A stretch of DNA of 64,000 nt from Sphingobacterium sp. xlx-96. Its GTDB lineage: Bacteria; Bacteroidota; Bacteroidia; Sphingobacteriales; Sphingobacteriaceae. The position numbers and the translations under genes were made by a program. Under the pieces are notes generated by a model. That model had not been told where the DNA came from. It was given only the letters and a program-made list of their open reading frames with translations, and searched no databases. Positions within the stretch are counted from its first letter, which is position 1. Every line of letters begins with the position of its first letter. The stretch is taken from NCBI RefSeq assembly GCF_011007365.1, contig NZ_WFKM01000004.1, forward strand, positions 124,001 to 188,000. Reading direction: 5' to 3'. Positions 17,208 to 25,561 of this stretch are shown piece after piece.

Positions 17208-19346
17208 TTAGTTGTTTTCGACATTTTCCTCTTCCAGATAAGTGATAACCTGATCCACAAGTGACTTATCCTCTTTACTTACAGCCATCATCTGGAACAC
17301 ATTATACGCAAATACGATATGCGATATCCACATTAAAGTACCGCCTATTGCGCGCCACAGCCAATAAGGCATCATCAAAGGCACGCTATCGATAAATGGC
17401 ACATTTTCCATCCATGCTAAACCACGCAATGTCCCTCCATACATCAGGGAGACCGAATAAATCATCAGACCGATTAATGCTAGCCAAAAATGAGCACCTA
17501 TGGCTGCCTGTCCGGATTCCTTTCCCGTAAGACGCGGAAGCAGGGCATAGATCCCGCCCCACAGTAGAAAGGCAATAATACCATACATCGTCATATGGGA
17601 ATGCGCTACCGTAAAGTCAGTAAAATGCCAAAGTAGATTCGTGTACCGGAAGGCTTCAGCTGTTCCCTGCATCGATCCCGTAAAGTAAAAAACAATACCT
17701 ACGACAAAAAAAGGAAGAGAATAACTATCTCTCACTTTGTGCCAGGCACCACGGAAAGTCATGATAAAATTGGTCGTACCTGCCGCCACAGGGATCACCA
17801 TGCCTGCACTGGCCACAATAGCAACAGTTTGTAGCCACCAGGGAATAGCACTAAAAACAAAGTGGTGTGTACCAATAAGCGTATAGAACAGAATCTGTGT
17901 CCAGAACGCCAGTATACCCAGACTATAGGAGTAAATAGGGCGATTGAGCTGTTGGGGCAGAAAATAATAGACAATTCCTAAGGTAAACAGCATAAACCAC
18001 ATCCCTACCGCCTGATGCATATAATATCCCTGAATAATAGTCTCCCCCAATCCATCTTGATAAGAAGGAAGATAGCCCACTACAGCAACAATAGAAATGA
18101 ACAATACAGCCGATACAATATACCAGTTGGATATATAAATCTCTTTGGTTTCTCTTTTTGCTATTGTTTTGAGGTAGCTCCCTAAGGTAAAAGTCAATCC
18201 CAAAGCAAACAGCAGCATGATGGGCCAAATATACTCGCGATACTCGCCGCCGCCATTGTTTATCCCGGCCATCAGACTGATACTGCCAAATAATACGCAG
18301 GCATTGATCAATATCAAAGAGTACCACCCCCAATTGACTTTCTGCAACGGTACATTACTCACCTTAGCAACAATATAATAGCCCAACCCGATCATCCCTA
18401 AGGATGACCAGCCCCAGAAAACAGCATTGGTATGTACCGGACGTAGCCGTCCAAAACTGAGCCAGCTTATTGCTTCGGCATCGGGCGCAATAAATTTGAT
18501 ACCCAGATATTCACCTACAGTCGTACCAAATAACAACCAGAATGTAGCCGTACCGATAAACCACTGTATCAATCTGGAACTTGAAGCATCTATTTTAGGT
18601 CTAGGGAGTGCTTTTCGCTTTTTAGCTACGAAAGGAAGATTCTCCAAATCCCGGCTCTGCAACAGTCCTTTTTCATCAGATACCGCCGCTGCCCCACTCA
18701 GTTCCTGATCCGAAAGCCGATATTGGAGTGCCCCCATCCGCTTTTCAAAAACAGCGGCATCTACATCATCCTGTTTCCGCACATAGTCAGCGAGTTCTTC
18801 CGCTTCCTTCTTTGTTCCCATATTGACAGACTTGCGCACCTGCTTCCTGATCTGTACAACCAGCAGGATAATGGCGACAACAAGTGGAATGGCTACCAGA
18901 ACCATCGTCACTAATACACCGCCTTGACTGAGCAAATCCAGATCATCTACTTTTTCGTAAAACTGTGCTCTAGCCTGTAATGCAGCTCCCAACAGAAAGA
19001 AAAGAACGGCACCAACTCGTTTATTTTTAACCAATTGACTGATCACGCTCCATAATCGACTGACCTGCTCTGCACTGCTATCCCGTATCAGCTCATCCAA
19101 ACGTTTTCCATAACCTTCATCTCGATGCAGGCGTCCTTGTAGCAACTGCCAGTACCGATTGATATACTTATAGAGTAAAGTCGAGACGATAAACAGAAAT
19201 AAAACCAATACAACCCCAAGACAGGTTATCCAATCCATATCATGAAATGAAAAAGAGGTAGGGAGCATGACATGTGCTTTGGAAACCTGCGGGCTGTACA
19301 ACAGTAAACAACTAAAAAGTAAACTATAAAATCTTGACATTGCCAT
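17208..19346 (-). CDS. ccoN: cbb3 cytochrome oxidase catalytic subunit CcoN with long N-terminal extension
   Basis: This protein has 712 residues. The catalytic haem-copper domain begins near residue 255. It shows the expected histidines in RPVHTNAVFWGW, YYMHQAVGMWF, IGTHHFVFSAIPWW and VAHSHMTMYG, which ligate haems b and b3 and CuB. About 250 extra residues precede it, with a signal-like segment (1-25), two further membrane segments (about 39-60 and 143-165) and a charged cytoplasmic stretch; part of this resembles the membrane anchor of CcoP. The enzyme is the high-affinity terminal oxidase that reduces oxygen and pumps protons. No separate ccoP or ccoQ is present. Confidence 0.9.
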   Translation of the reverse strand: MAMSRFYSLLFSCLLLYSPQVSKAHVMLPTSFSFHDMDWITCLGVVLVLFLFIVSTLLYKYINRYWQLLQGRLHRDEGYGKRLDELIRDSSAEQVSRLWSVISQLVKNKRVGAVLFFLLGAALQARAQFYEKVDDLDLLSQGGVLVTMVLVAIPLVVAIILLVVQIRKQVRKSVNMGTKKEAEELADYVRKQDDVDAAVFEKRMGALQYRLSDQELSGAAAVSDEKGLLQSRDLENLPFVAKKRKALPRPKIDASSSRLIQWFIGTATFWLLFGTTVGEYLGIKFIAPDAEAISWLSFGRLRPVHTNAVFWGWSSLGMIGLGYYIVAKVSNVPLQKVNWGWYSLILINACVLFGSISLMAGINNGGGEYREYIWPIMLLFALGLTFTLGSYLKTIAKRETKEIYISNWYIVSAVLFISIVAVVGYLPSYQDGLGETIIQGYYMHQAVGMWFMLFTLGIVYYFLPQQLNRPIYSYSLGILAFWTQILFYTLIGTHHFVFSAIPWWLQTVAIVASAGMVIPVAAGTTNFIMTFRGAWHKVRDSYSLPFFVVGIVFYFTGSMQGTAEAFRYTNLLWHFTDFTVAHSHMTMYGIIAFLLWGGIYALLPRLTGKESGQAAIGAHFWLALIGLMIYSVSLMYGGTLRGLAWMENVPFIDSVPLMMPYWLWRAIGGTLMWISHIVFAYNVFQMMAVSKEDKSLVDQVITYLEEENVENN

Positions 19347-19419
19347 AAAGAATAATTATTCGTTTTAAAGAATATGATTAGAATCGACCCGGGCTGGGGA
19401 TATATGGCTTTGGAAAAAG

Positions 19420-19489
19420 AGGTCAGGAATGGATTCGAACCATTATAAAAGGTCTTGCAAACCTTTACCTTCCAATCAGTCACCTGACC
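19420..19489 (-). tRNA. tRNA-Cys (anticodon GCA)
   Basis: On the minus strand GGTCAGG and CCTGACC form the 7-bp acceptor stem. AAGGT-TTGCAAG-ACCTT is the anticodon arm with GCA in the middle, and AATGG-TTCGAAT-CCATT is the T arm. The discriminator base is U, the identity base of cysteine tRNAs. CCA is not encoded. The tRNA is 70 nt long and lies between hemL and ccoN. Confidence 0.93.
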
Positions 19490-19526
19490 TTAAGATCTTC
19501 ACTTTAGTAGATCATCTTTTGTTACC

Positions 19527-19534
19527 CAAAGATA
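19527..19534 (-). promoter_or_regulatory. -7 box of the tRNA-Cys promoter
   Basis: TATCTTTG on the minus strand ends 38 bases before the mature 5' end of the tRNA, the right distance for a short processed leader. No clear -33 TTG is present. Read-through into ccoN is possible, as no other -7 box was found before ccoN. Confidence 0.5.
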
Positions 19535-19575
19535 CGCCATATGGTAATAAATTTGCCATGACAGTTCAGGCAAAA

Positions 19576-20916
19576 TCACCTAGTCCAGCTTAGCGCAGAC
19601 GCTGTTGTTATTTTATTTTTTAGCATACCCGACAGTACTGAATGGGCTGCTTCAATAGTATGATCGAGGTCTTCTTGCGTAAGCGCATCAGACAAAAACC
19701 AGGACTCGAATGGAGAAGGCGGAAGATAAATTCCCTGCTCCAGCATACCATGGAAAAACGTACGAAATACACCTGCATCTGCACCTTGGGCTGATACATA
19801 ATCCGTAACCACATCGCTATTGAAATACAGAGAAATCATAGAACCTACACTGTTGATACAGACCTGAATCTGCAATTCCTCAAACAAGGATTTCAATCCC
19901 TCTTCCAAATAAGCCGTCTTATGTTGAATCCTCCGATACAGCGCTTCATCCTTATTGATCCGTTTCAGCATCTGTATTCCTGCCGACATGGCTAAAGGGT
20001 TCCCGGAAAGTGTCCCCGCTTGATAAACAGGCCCCAAGGGTGCTAACTGATCCATAATATGACTTTTACCAGCAAATGCGCCAACTGGCAATCCGCCTCC
20101 GACAATTTTTCCAAAGGTCACCAAATCGGCTTCTACCTTAAAATACTCCTGTGCTCCCCCCCGTGCCAGCCGGAACCCGGTCATTACTTCATCAAAGATC
20201 AATAAAGCCTGATACTGGGAACAAAGTTTACGTAAACCCTCCAAAAATCCCGAGACAGGACCCACACAGCCCATATTACCTGTTACTGGTTCGACAATTA
20301 CTGCTGCAATACTTTCGGGAAACTGCTCAAATAAAAGCGCGACACTATCTAGCGAGTTGAAATCAGCCAATAAAGTATCCACTACCGCTCCCTGTGGTAC
20401 TCCTGCCGAATCCGCAATCCCCAATGTAGACAAGCCACTGCCTCCAGCAACCAAGAAGTAATCGGCATGGCCGTGGTAACAGCCAATAAATTTGATGATC
20501 TTGCTCCTCCCTGTAAATCCGCGCGCAAGTCGAATAGCGCTCATCGTTGCTTCTGTACCTGAATTGACAAAGCGAACCTTCTCCACATGGGGTACAGCAT
20601 CGACAAATAACTTTGCCAGCTCTATCTCCGCTTCTGTAGGAATACCATACGAAGTCCCCAAAAGTGATTGCTTCCGAATCGAATCCACCACAGAAAAAAA
20701 GGCATGCCCAAACAAGAGGGCTCCCCAAGAATTCACATAGTCTATATAAGTATTATCATCCGCATCGTACAGATAAGCGCCTTTCCTTTTTTTCACAAAA
20801 ACAGGATTCCCTCCCACACCGTTAAATGCCCTAACAGGAGAATTCACTCCCCCAGGAATAAGCGATCCTGCCCTCAGAAAAAGCCGTCTACTGTTCTCAT
20901 ATCTGTCTTTCTTCAT
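19576..20916 (-). CDS. hemL: Glutamate-1-semialdehyde 2,1-aminomutase
   Basis: This 446-residue PLP enzyme has the N-terminal signature IPGGVNSPVRAF, NSGTEATMSAIRLAR (118-132), FDEVMTGFR (241-249) and the PLP lysine at residue 270 in VTFGKIVGGGLPVGA. It converts glutamate-1-semialdehyde to 5-aminolevulinate, the committed step of C5 tetrapyrrole synthesis. The haem product is needed by the cbb3 oxidase encoded just downstream. The HAD phosphatase gene ends 12 bases before it, so the two may be co-transcribed. Confidence 0.95.
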   Translation of the reverse strand: MKKDRYENSRRLFLRAGSLIPGGVNSPVRAFNGVGGNPVFVKKRKGAYLYDADDNTYIDYVNSWGALLFGHAFFSVVDSIRKQSLLGTSYGIPTEAEIELAKLFVDAVPHVEKVRFVNSGTEATMSAIRLARGFTGRSKIIKFIGCYHGHADYFLVAGGSGLSTLGIADSAGVPQGAVVDTLLADFNSLDSVALLFEQFPESIAAVIVEPVTGNMGCVGPVSGFLEGLRKLCSQYQALLIFDEVMTGFRLARGGAQEYFKVEADLVTFGKIVGGGLPVGAFAGKSHIMDQLAPLGPVYQAGTLSGNPLAMSAGIQMLKRINKDEALYRRIQHKTAYLEEGLKSLFEELQIQVCINSVGSMISLYFNSDVVTDYVSAQGADAGVFRTFFHGMLEQGIYLPPSPFESWFLSDALTQEDLDHTIEAAHSVLSGMLKNKITTASALSWTR

Positions 20917-20928
20917 GATCCTATTATA

Positions 20929-21738
20929 TTAAAGTGTAATCAATCCATCTTCTTCCTGTAACAGGTTAAAGTACTTTAGCGCCTGTACCACTCCTTGTTC
21001 ATCGACTTCGGCCGTGACATGATAAGCGATATCCTTTACCTCCTGACGCGCATTCCCCATAGCCACTCCATACTTAACATATTTGAGCATTTCGATATCA
21101 TTGCCACCGTCTCCAAAAGCCATCGTATCACGTTTTCCAATTCCATAATAACGTAACCAAAAGGCGACTCCGGTCGCTTTGTTGTAACGCTGATTGTTGA
21201 TATCTGCAAAATCATCATGCCACCTCGTCGCTACACAATTGACCATAATATTATCGATGATTGTCTTTTCCTGCTCAGGAGTGATATAGGCAGTCAGCTG
21301 AAATACTTTGGAACGCAACAACTCCAACAGAGGGCGCTTTTCAGGAAGAGGGATATGGATAAGTGAATAATGATGCTTCAGTAATTCGTTAATATCATTG
21401 GCAAAAACACCTTCCTCGGTCATGTAAGAAACACAAAATGCCGAAGGTCTGGACTCTAGGTATTGTACCAGATTAAATAGATCTATATAAGGTATAGATG
21501 ATTTATAAAGAACTTTTCCTTCCGCATCGATGCCTACCGCTCCATTCGAAGCAACAAATCCATCAAAAGGAAAGTCGGTGACACGCTTAATCTGCGCATA
21601 GGAACGCCCAGACGCGACAAACACCTTTATTCCAGTGTTTTTTAAACAGCGTAGACTATCAAGAATCGAATCAGGAATAGTCTCTTCATTAAATCGTAAT
21701 AAAGTACCGTCTACATCAAAAAAAATAGCTTTAACCAT
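20929..21738 (-). CDS. Cof-type HAD-IIB family phosphatase
   Basis: This protein has 269 residues from ATG 21736-21738 (MVKAIFFDVDGTLL). A further in-frame ATG at 21762 sits at the predicted transcription start and is therefore unlikely to be used. Motif I DVDGT, motif II VASGR, a conserved lysine in the cap/motif III region, and motif IV FGDGGNDIEML are all present, with the C2B cap between II and III. Cof-type phosphatases hydrolyse small sugar or nucleotide phosphates and flavin or PLP phosphates; the substrate cannot be told. It lies upstream of hemL in the same direction. Confidence 0.86.
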   Translation of the reverse strand: MVKAIFFDVDGTLLRFNEETIPDSILDSLRCLKNTGIKVFVASGRSYAQIKRVTDFPFDGFVASNGAVGIDAEGKVLYKSSIPYIDLFNLVQYLESRPSAFCVSYMTEEGVFANDINELLKHHYSLIHIPLPEKRPLLELLRSKVFQLTAYITPEQEKTIIDNIMVNCVATRWHDDFADINNQRYNKATGVAFWLRYYGIGKRDTMAFGDGGNDIEMLKYVKYGVAMGNARQEVKDIAYHVTAEVDEQGVVQALKYFNLLQEEDGLITL

Positions 21739-21766
21739 AGTTGTACGGGGTTTAATAAACACAGTA

Positions 21767-21774
21767 CAAACATA
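21767..21774 (-). promoter_or_regulatory. -7 box before the HAD phosphatase gene
   Basis: TATGTTTG on the minus strand. Transcription should start near 21762, which supports the ATG at 21738 as the start codon. Confidence 0.45.
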
Positions 21775-21847
21775 GGTCTAAGCTGGAACAGTTAAATGAT
21801 ACAGAAATAACAATACGACATAGTCCAGATATTCCTCTTTTGCTGGA

Positions 21848-23590
21848 TTACCAAGGGTAATTATAATAAGAACTTGCGTTCTCATCGGTCAGCATAACAC
21901 GCAATGAGGGGTTCATTAGCGCGTCATCAAATGCTATTTTCTGCTTACCAACAAAGAGGTAAGGGTATACAAACCGAATGCCGTGGCTATAATCTACGTA
22001 ATAATCGGCATGTCCGGTAAATACGGGCTGTATAGGTTTAGCATCCAATTTATGCCAACCGTATAGTGCCAATTTCCCTTTAGTGGCCCGAAGCTTTTCA
22101 GTCGACACCACATCCTTCTTAATTCCGGCGATAAGGCCTTTTCGCCCTTGTCTTTGTTGTTCAATACGAACATTGTGCGCCACAAAGGTATTGAACTGCT
22201 CTCTATCTTCTGTTAATGGTAAAGGCTCGAGCTTCACCTTTGCCTGTTGATAAACAGCATCACAGATCTTACTATTGCTCAACACGAATCCCAACGAATC
22301 GGCTATATACTGAGCCGTGCTAGGTCTTATCGGCAATCGCACGAAATCGACATCCGTACCCAACATGAGGTAATCAGGCATGACATAATAATAGGCATCT
22401 ATCCTATTTCCCTTTTCATCCAGCCCAGTTACATCAATCCGTTGTAATTTCCGCATAAATTTTGGAAAGTTACCCCTAAGAAAACTCTCCGCTATTGCTT
22501 TCTCCCGTTGTTCGTTATCTAAATCAGAAAGTTGCTGTACAATACTCTTTGCAGGTAAGGCATTCTTCGGTAGCTTGGGTAAGTTCAATTTTTCTCCGTT
22601 AAGGGAGCGATCTATACGCTTTACAGTTCCATTGAACCCCGTTATTTCTCGGGGTAACGCATAAAGCGGTACTTTATGGTCATCTGGCGCGACGAAACCA
22701 AGTATACTCGCCTTGCTCATTCCTCCTTTTTTTGGAATGTCAATAATTGCATACGATTTGTAAGCCGGAGCGTCATGACCAATCAACGGTCTAGGTCCCC
22801 CTCCTAGACAACCACTATGAAGGAGTGTAACTTGCTGTTTGGACCCTGGGAAATAAGCATGTTGATGCCCGGAAATATACATATCCACAGCATGGTCCTT
22901 AAAGAAAGCTAAGGTAGCATCGGCGTCCTCTATTACTTCTCCGGGTTTGTTTTTCGCCTCTACCATAGCATATAAAGGTAAATGCCCTAAAACTATTCGC
23001 CCCCTTGCTTTCCGCGCATAGTCAGAGGACAATTGTGTTACCATCCAGCTCTTTACCGCATCAGGAATAACCGATGCTGAAGCATCCCAACTCAAAAACA
23101 AGATGTTATTCTTTAGATAAGAGAAATAATACGGAAAGTGGGTATCATCTACGAAAGTAAGTTTTGCCTGATCTTTATACGCTGTCCAGAAAGCAGAAGC
23201 CGCTTCCCGATCATTTTTATAATTGGGAGAAGCATCATGATTACCCATCGTAAAACCAAAAGGAATATTCATCTGCTGGATAGGCTCCAACACCGAAGCC
23301 TGAAATCCGCTCCACATACTATCTAGCTGAGATCTACGTAAAGAGGCTTTTTGTCCTGCGACCATATCCCCTCCACATAAGATAATATCTGGATTGATAT
23401 CCTTTATCCGCCCCACCAAACGATGTACCTCCGTACTGTATGTGACCGAACCATACGCATCATTCAAATCCGAAATCACCAATATCTTTAGATCCCGGTC
23501 TTTCTGTTCGCGCTCTAAATCCTGACCAAAACAGGCCATAGAAAAGAGAGAAAGAACAAAGACAGAAAAAAAGCGCAGATTGAAACACAT
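21848..23590 (-). CDS. Exported calcineurin-like phosphoesterase fused to an uncharacterised C-terminal domain
   Basis: This protein has 580 residues. A signal peptide (about 1-22, ending in CFGQ) is followed by a metallophosphoesterase domain (about 33-320) with VISDLNDAYG, CGGDMV, MGNHD, LGHLPLY and SGHQHAY. The first motif has DxN where DxH is usual. Residues about 345-580 form a second conserved region with DYLMLGTDVDFVRLPI, TAQYIADSLGFVLSN, ALYGWHKLDAKPIQPV and YYVDYSHGIRFVYPY. The VDYSHG-type region also exists as separate proteins of unknown function in other phyla (recollection, not checked). It probably acts in the periplasm. The divergent neighbour is a peptidoglycan amidase. A minus-strand TAGGTTTG (23637-23644) is the likely -7 box. 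Confidence 0.82.
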   Translation of the reverse strand: MCFNLRFFSVFVLSLFSMACFGQDLEREQKDRDLKILVISDLNDAYGSVTYSTEVHRLVGRIKDINPDIILCGGDMVAGQKASLRRSQLDSMWSGFQASVLEPIQQMNIPFGFTMGNHDASPNYKNDREAASAFWTAYKDQAKLTFVDDTHFPYYFSYLKNNILFLSWDASASVIPDAVKSWMVTQLSSDYARKARGRIVLGHLPLYAMVEAKNKPGEVIEDADATLAFFKDHAVDMYISGHQHAYFPGSKQQVTLLHSGCLGGGPRPLIGHDAPAYKSYAIIDIPKKGGMSKASILGFVAPDDHKVPLYALPREITGFNGTVKRIDRSLNGEKLNLPKLPKNALPAKSIVQQLSDLDNEQREKAIAESFLRGNFPKFMRKLQRIDVTGLDEKGNRIDAYYYVMPDYLMLGTDVDFVRLPIRPSTAQYIADSLGFVLSNSKICDAVYQQAKVKLEPLPLTEDREQFNTFVAHNVRIEQQRQGRKGLIAGIKKDVVSTEKLRATKGKLALYGWHKLDAKPIQPVFTGHADYYVDYSHGIRFVYPYLFVGKQKIAFDDALMNPSLRVMLTDENASSYYNYPW

Positions 23591-23656
23591 ATTGGAATAA
23601 TAAAAAGTACGGCTAAAATTACCTAAATTGCATTAGCAAACCTAAGAAAAATCAAC

Positions 23657-24253
23657 ATGAAGCTTTTGTTCTTACTTCTTCTATTTCCTTTAATGTCATT
23701 CTATCCTATAGATCCTTCTATAGAAATAATCATACAACCACGTAGTAGTTGGAATGCACAAACAGCACGTCCTTATAAAAAGCATACCCCTGTACGAATT
23801 ACCATACATCACGAAGGAGGAAAAATAGTATTGGAAAATGGAGATGCTAAACAAAGGCTAAAGAATATACAGACTTGGTGCATGGGACCTGAGCGCAATT
23901 GGACAGATATCCCGTATCACTACCTGATAGCTCCAGATGGCACTGTCTATCAAGGTAGAGATGTGCTGACAGTGGGCGAGACCAATACAGACTATGATCC
24001 TACAGGCCATCTTTTGATATCTTTTCTGGGAAACTACAATGAACAGCAACTCAATGAACACCTCCTAGATGTCCTGGTGAAGCTTACTGCTTCTTTCTGT
24101 CAACAGTATGACATATCGCCTGAAACAATAGCCACCCATCGCGACTATTGTGGACATACCAATTGTCCAGGCCAGAACATCTACACCTATTTCGAGAATG
24201 GATACATCAAAAACAGTGTAAAGAAACTCTTGCTGGAAGCTCCGTTAAAGTAA
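23657..24253 (+). CDS. Peptidoglycan-recognition/amidase_2 N-acetylmuramoyl-L-alanine amidase
   Basis: This 198-residue protein has a signal peptide (about 1-19). The zinc ligands of the type 2 amidase/PGRP fold are visible: histidine in RITIHHEGG, histidine in ATHRDYCGHTNCPG, and the cysteine of NCPG. The catalytic tyrosine region is DIPYHYLIAPDGTVYQGRD. It cleaves the amide between MurNAc and the stem peptide in the periplasm. Its last 9 bases overlap the tail of the convergent flavoprotein gene. The divergent phosphoesterase suggests joint wall or lipid turnover, which is inference. Confidence 0.9.
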   Translation: MKLLFLLLLFPLMSFYPIDPSIEIIIQPRSSWNAQTARPYKKHTPVRITIHHEGGKIVLENGDAKQRLKNIQTWCMGPERNWTDIPYHYLIAPDGTVYQGRDVLTVGETNTDYDPTGHLLISFLGNYNEQQLNEHLLDVLVKLTASFCQQYDISPETIATHRDYCGHTNCPGQNIYTYFENGYIKNSVKKLLLEAPLK

Positions 24254-24823
24254 CTGACGTCCCAAAGCCTTTATGTTATCCAACCACTTCGTACGCTGAG
24301 CATCCGTTGAATTACGTATAACCCCAACATACGTAACCTTTACCGGCTTGATTCCGCAGAATTCCAGAATCGACTTTTTCAGTTGATTGACACTAGGCCT
24401 TCCAAAAAATAAACGGTAATACCATCCCGGTTGATCCAGAGTGGTTATAATATGAGCGGTCTTAACACGCAGCAACTTGTCCCACCAAACAGAATTTGGA
24501 CGGTACTTGTACGCCATACCAGGCAAAAAAAGTCGATCCACAAAGCCCTTGGTTACTGCAGGGAGCCCACCCCACCAAACAGGATGAATCCAAACGAGAT
24601 GGTCGGCCCATAAAATACTATCCCAAGCCTGTATCAAATCGGGCTCTAACTCCATCCGTTGTTGATATCCGTACTGTAGATTAGGGTCAAATTGCAACTC
24701 ACCAATAGGAATAACCCTTATTTCGGCTTGCTGCCCAAGTGCTCCATCCCAATAGGCTTGTACCAAAGCACTGTTAAAAGATTTCTTATTGGGATGTCCA
24801 TTGATAATTAAGATCTTCTTCAT
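24245..24823 (-). CDS. NAD(P)H quinone oxidoreductase-like flavoprotein
   Basis: This 192-residue protein has the flavodoxin-like fold of the NQO1/KefF/MdaB/YwrO family. The FMN/FAD-binding loop is NGHPNKKSFNSAL (8-20). The conserved WIHPVWWGGLPAVTKGFVDRLF (about 78-99) and GMAYKY complete the signature. It reduces quinones or related electrophiles by two electrons in the cytoplasm. The Crp-type regulator gene lies 62 bases upstream in the same direction and may regulate it. The 3' end overlaps the convergent amidase gene by 9 bases. Confidence 0.88.
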   Translation of the reverse strand: MKKILIINGHPNKKSFNSALVQAYWDGALGQQAEIRVIPIGELQFDPNLQYGYQQRMELEPDLIQAWDSILWADHLVWIHPVWWGGLPAVTKGFVDRLFLPGMAYKYRPNSVWWDKLLRVKTAHIITTLDQPGWYYRLFFGRPSVNQLKKSILEFCGIKPVKVTYVGVIRNSTDAQRTKWLDNIKALGRQLL

Positions 24824-24885
24824 GTCTGCGAAAATATAGTATGCAAAGCTAACAGCTATACCAACCGATTATACAGGACAAATGT

Positions 24886-25452
24886 CTAAAAAGAAAGCGA
24901 TTTACGAATACGGCTTAAATGTCGTTGGGTGATCCCCAGATAAGAAGAGAGGTACTGTAAAGGTATGGATTGTATATAATCAGGTTGTTTTTTGAGCAAA
25001 CTACCGTAACGCGATGAAGCACTTTCTTTTTGCAATTGAAACACCCGTTCTTCAAGCTCTATATATTGTTGCTCGGCTATGATCTTCAAGAACTTCGTCC
25101 ATTTCGGGTCAGACGCTTCCAAGTCTTCTACCTTCTTCATAGTTAGAACCCAAATCTTCGCTTCAGTAAGGGCTTGCAAGTTTTCGACACTCGGTGCACC
25201 CGAGATAAAAGAAGAATAAGCCCCCAACATACCGTTAGGAAAACGGAAACAATAAGTAACATCATCTCCCTTCTCCGTATGATAATAGGAACGGAATATA
25301 CCTGACTCAATAAAAGCGACTTCCTTACAGACTTGACCCGCCTGAGCAAAATAACCCATTTTGGACAATGTCCGATATTCAAATAGGGGTAAAAAACCTG
25401 CTACCTCTTCTTTACTGAAAATACCAAAACTTAAAAAAAAATGTTCGATCAT
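24886..25452 (-). CDS. Crp/Fnr family transcriptional regulator
   Basis: This protein has 188 residues. A cyclic-nucleotide-binding-like beta-roll covers about 15-125 (FLPLFEYRTLSKMGYF, VAFIESGIFRSYY, MLGAYSSFISGAPS). It lacks the Arg-Ser phosphate cassette of true cAMP receptors. A short C-terminal helix-turn-helix is at about 160-188 (IPLQYLSSYLGITQRHLSRIRK). Such short regulators are abundant in Bacteroidota and usually respond to unknown ligands. The likely target is the adjacent flavoprotein gene. A -7 box (TACTTTTG, minus, 25459-25466) lies only 6 bases before the ATG, so the mRNA may be leaderless. Confidence 0.85.
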   Translation of the reverse strand: MIEHFFLSFGIFSKEEVAGFLPLFEYRTLSKMGYFAQAGQVCKEVAFIESGIFRSYYHTEKGDDVTYCFRFPNGMLGAYSSFISGAPSVENLQALTEAKIWVLTMKKVEDLEASDPKWTKFLKIIAEQQYIELEERVFQLQKESASSRYGSLLKKQPDYIQSIPLQYLSSYLGITQRHLSRIRKSLSF

Positions 25453-25561
25453 ACCTCACAAAAGTAAGTTATATGGGGCATTGTAATATATTCATACTAC
25501 TAAAATGTACTTAAGAGAAGGAGCACCTATGTATAGGAAAACAGGGCTTTATCAAAACATA

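Noticed and set aside
19420..19489. Reading the tRNA as tRNA-Ala because of the GC letters in the loop
   Set aside because: The loop TTGCAAG places GCA at positions 34-36, which is the cysteine anticodon, and the discriminator base is U.
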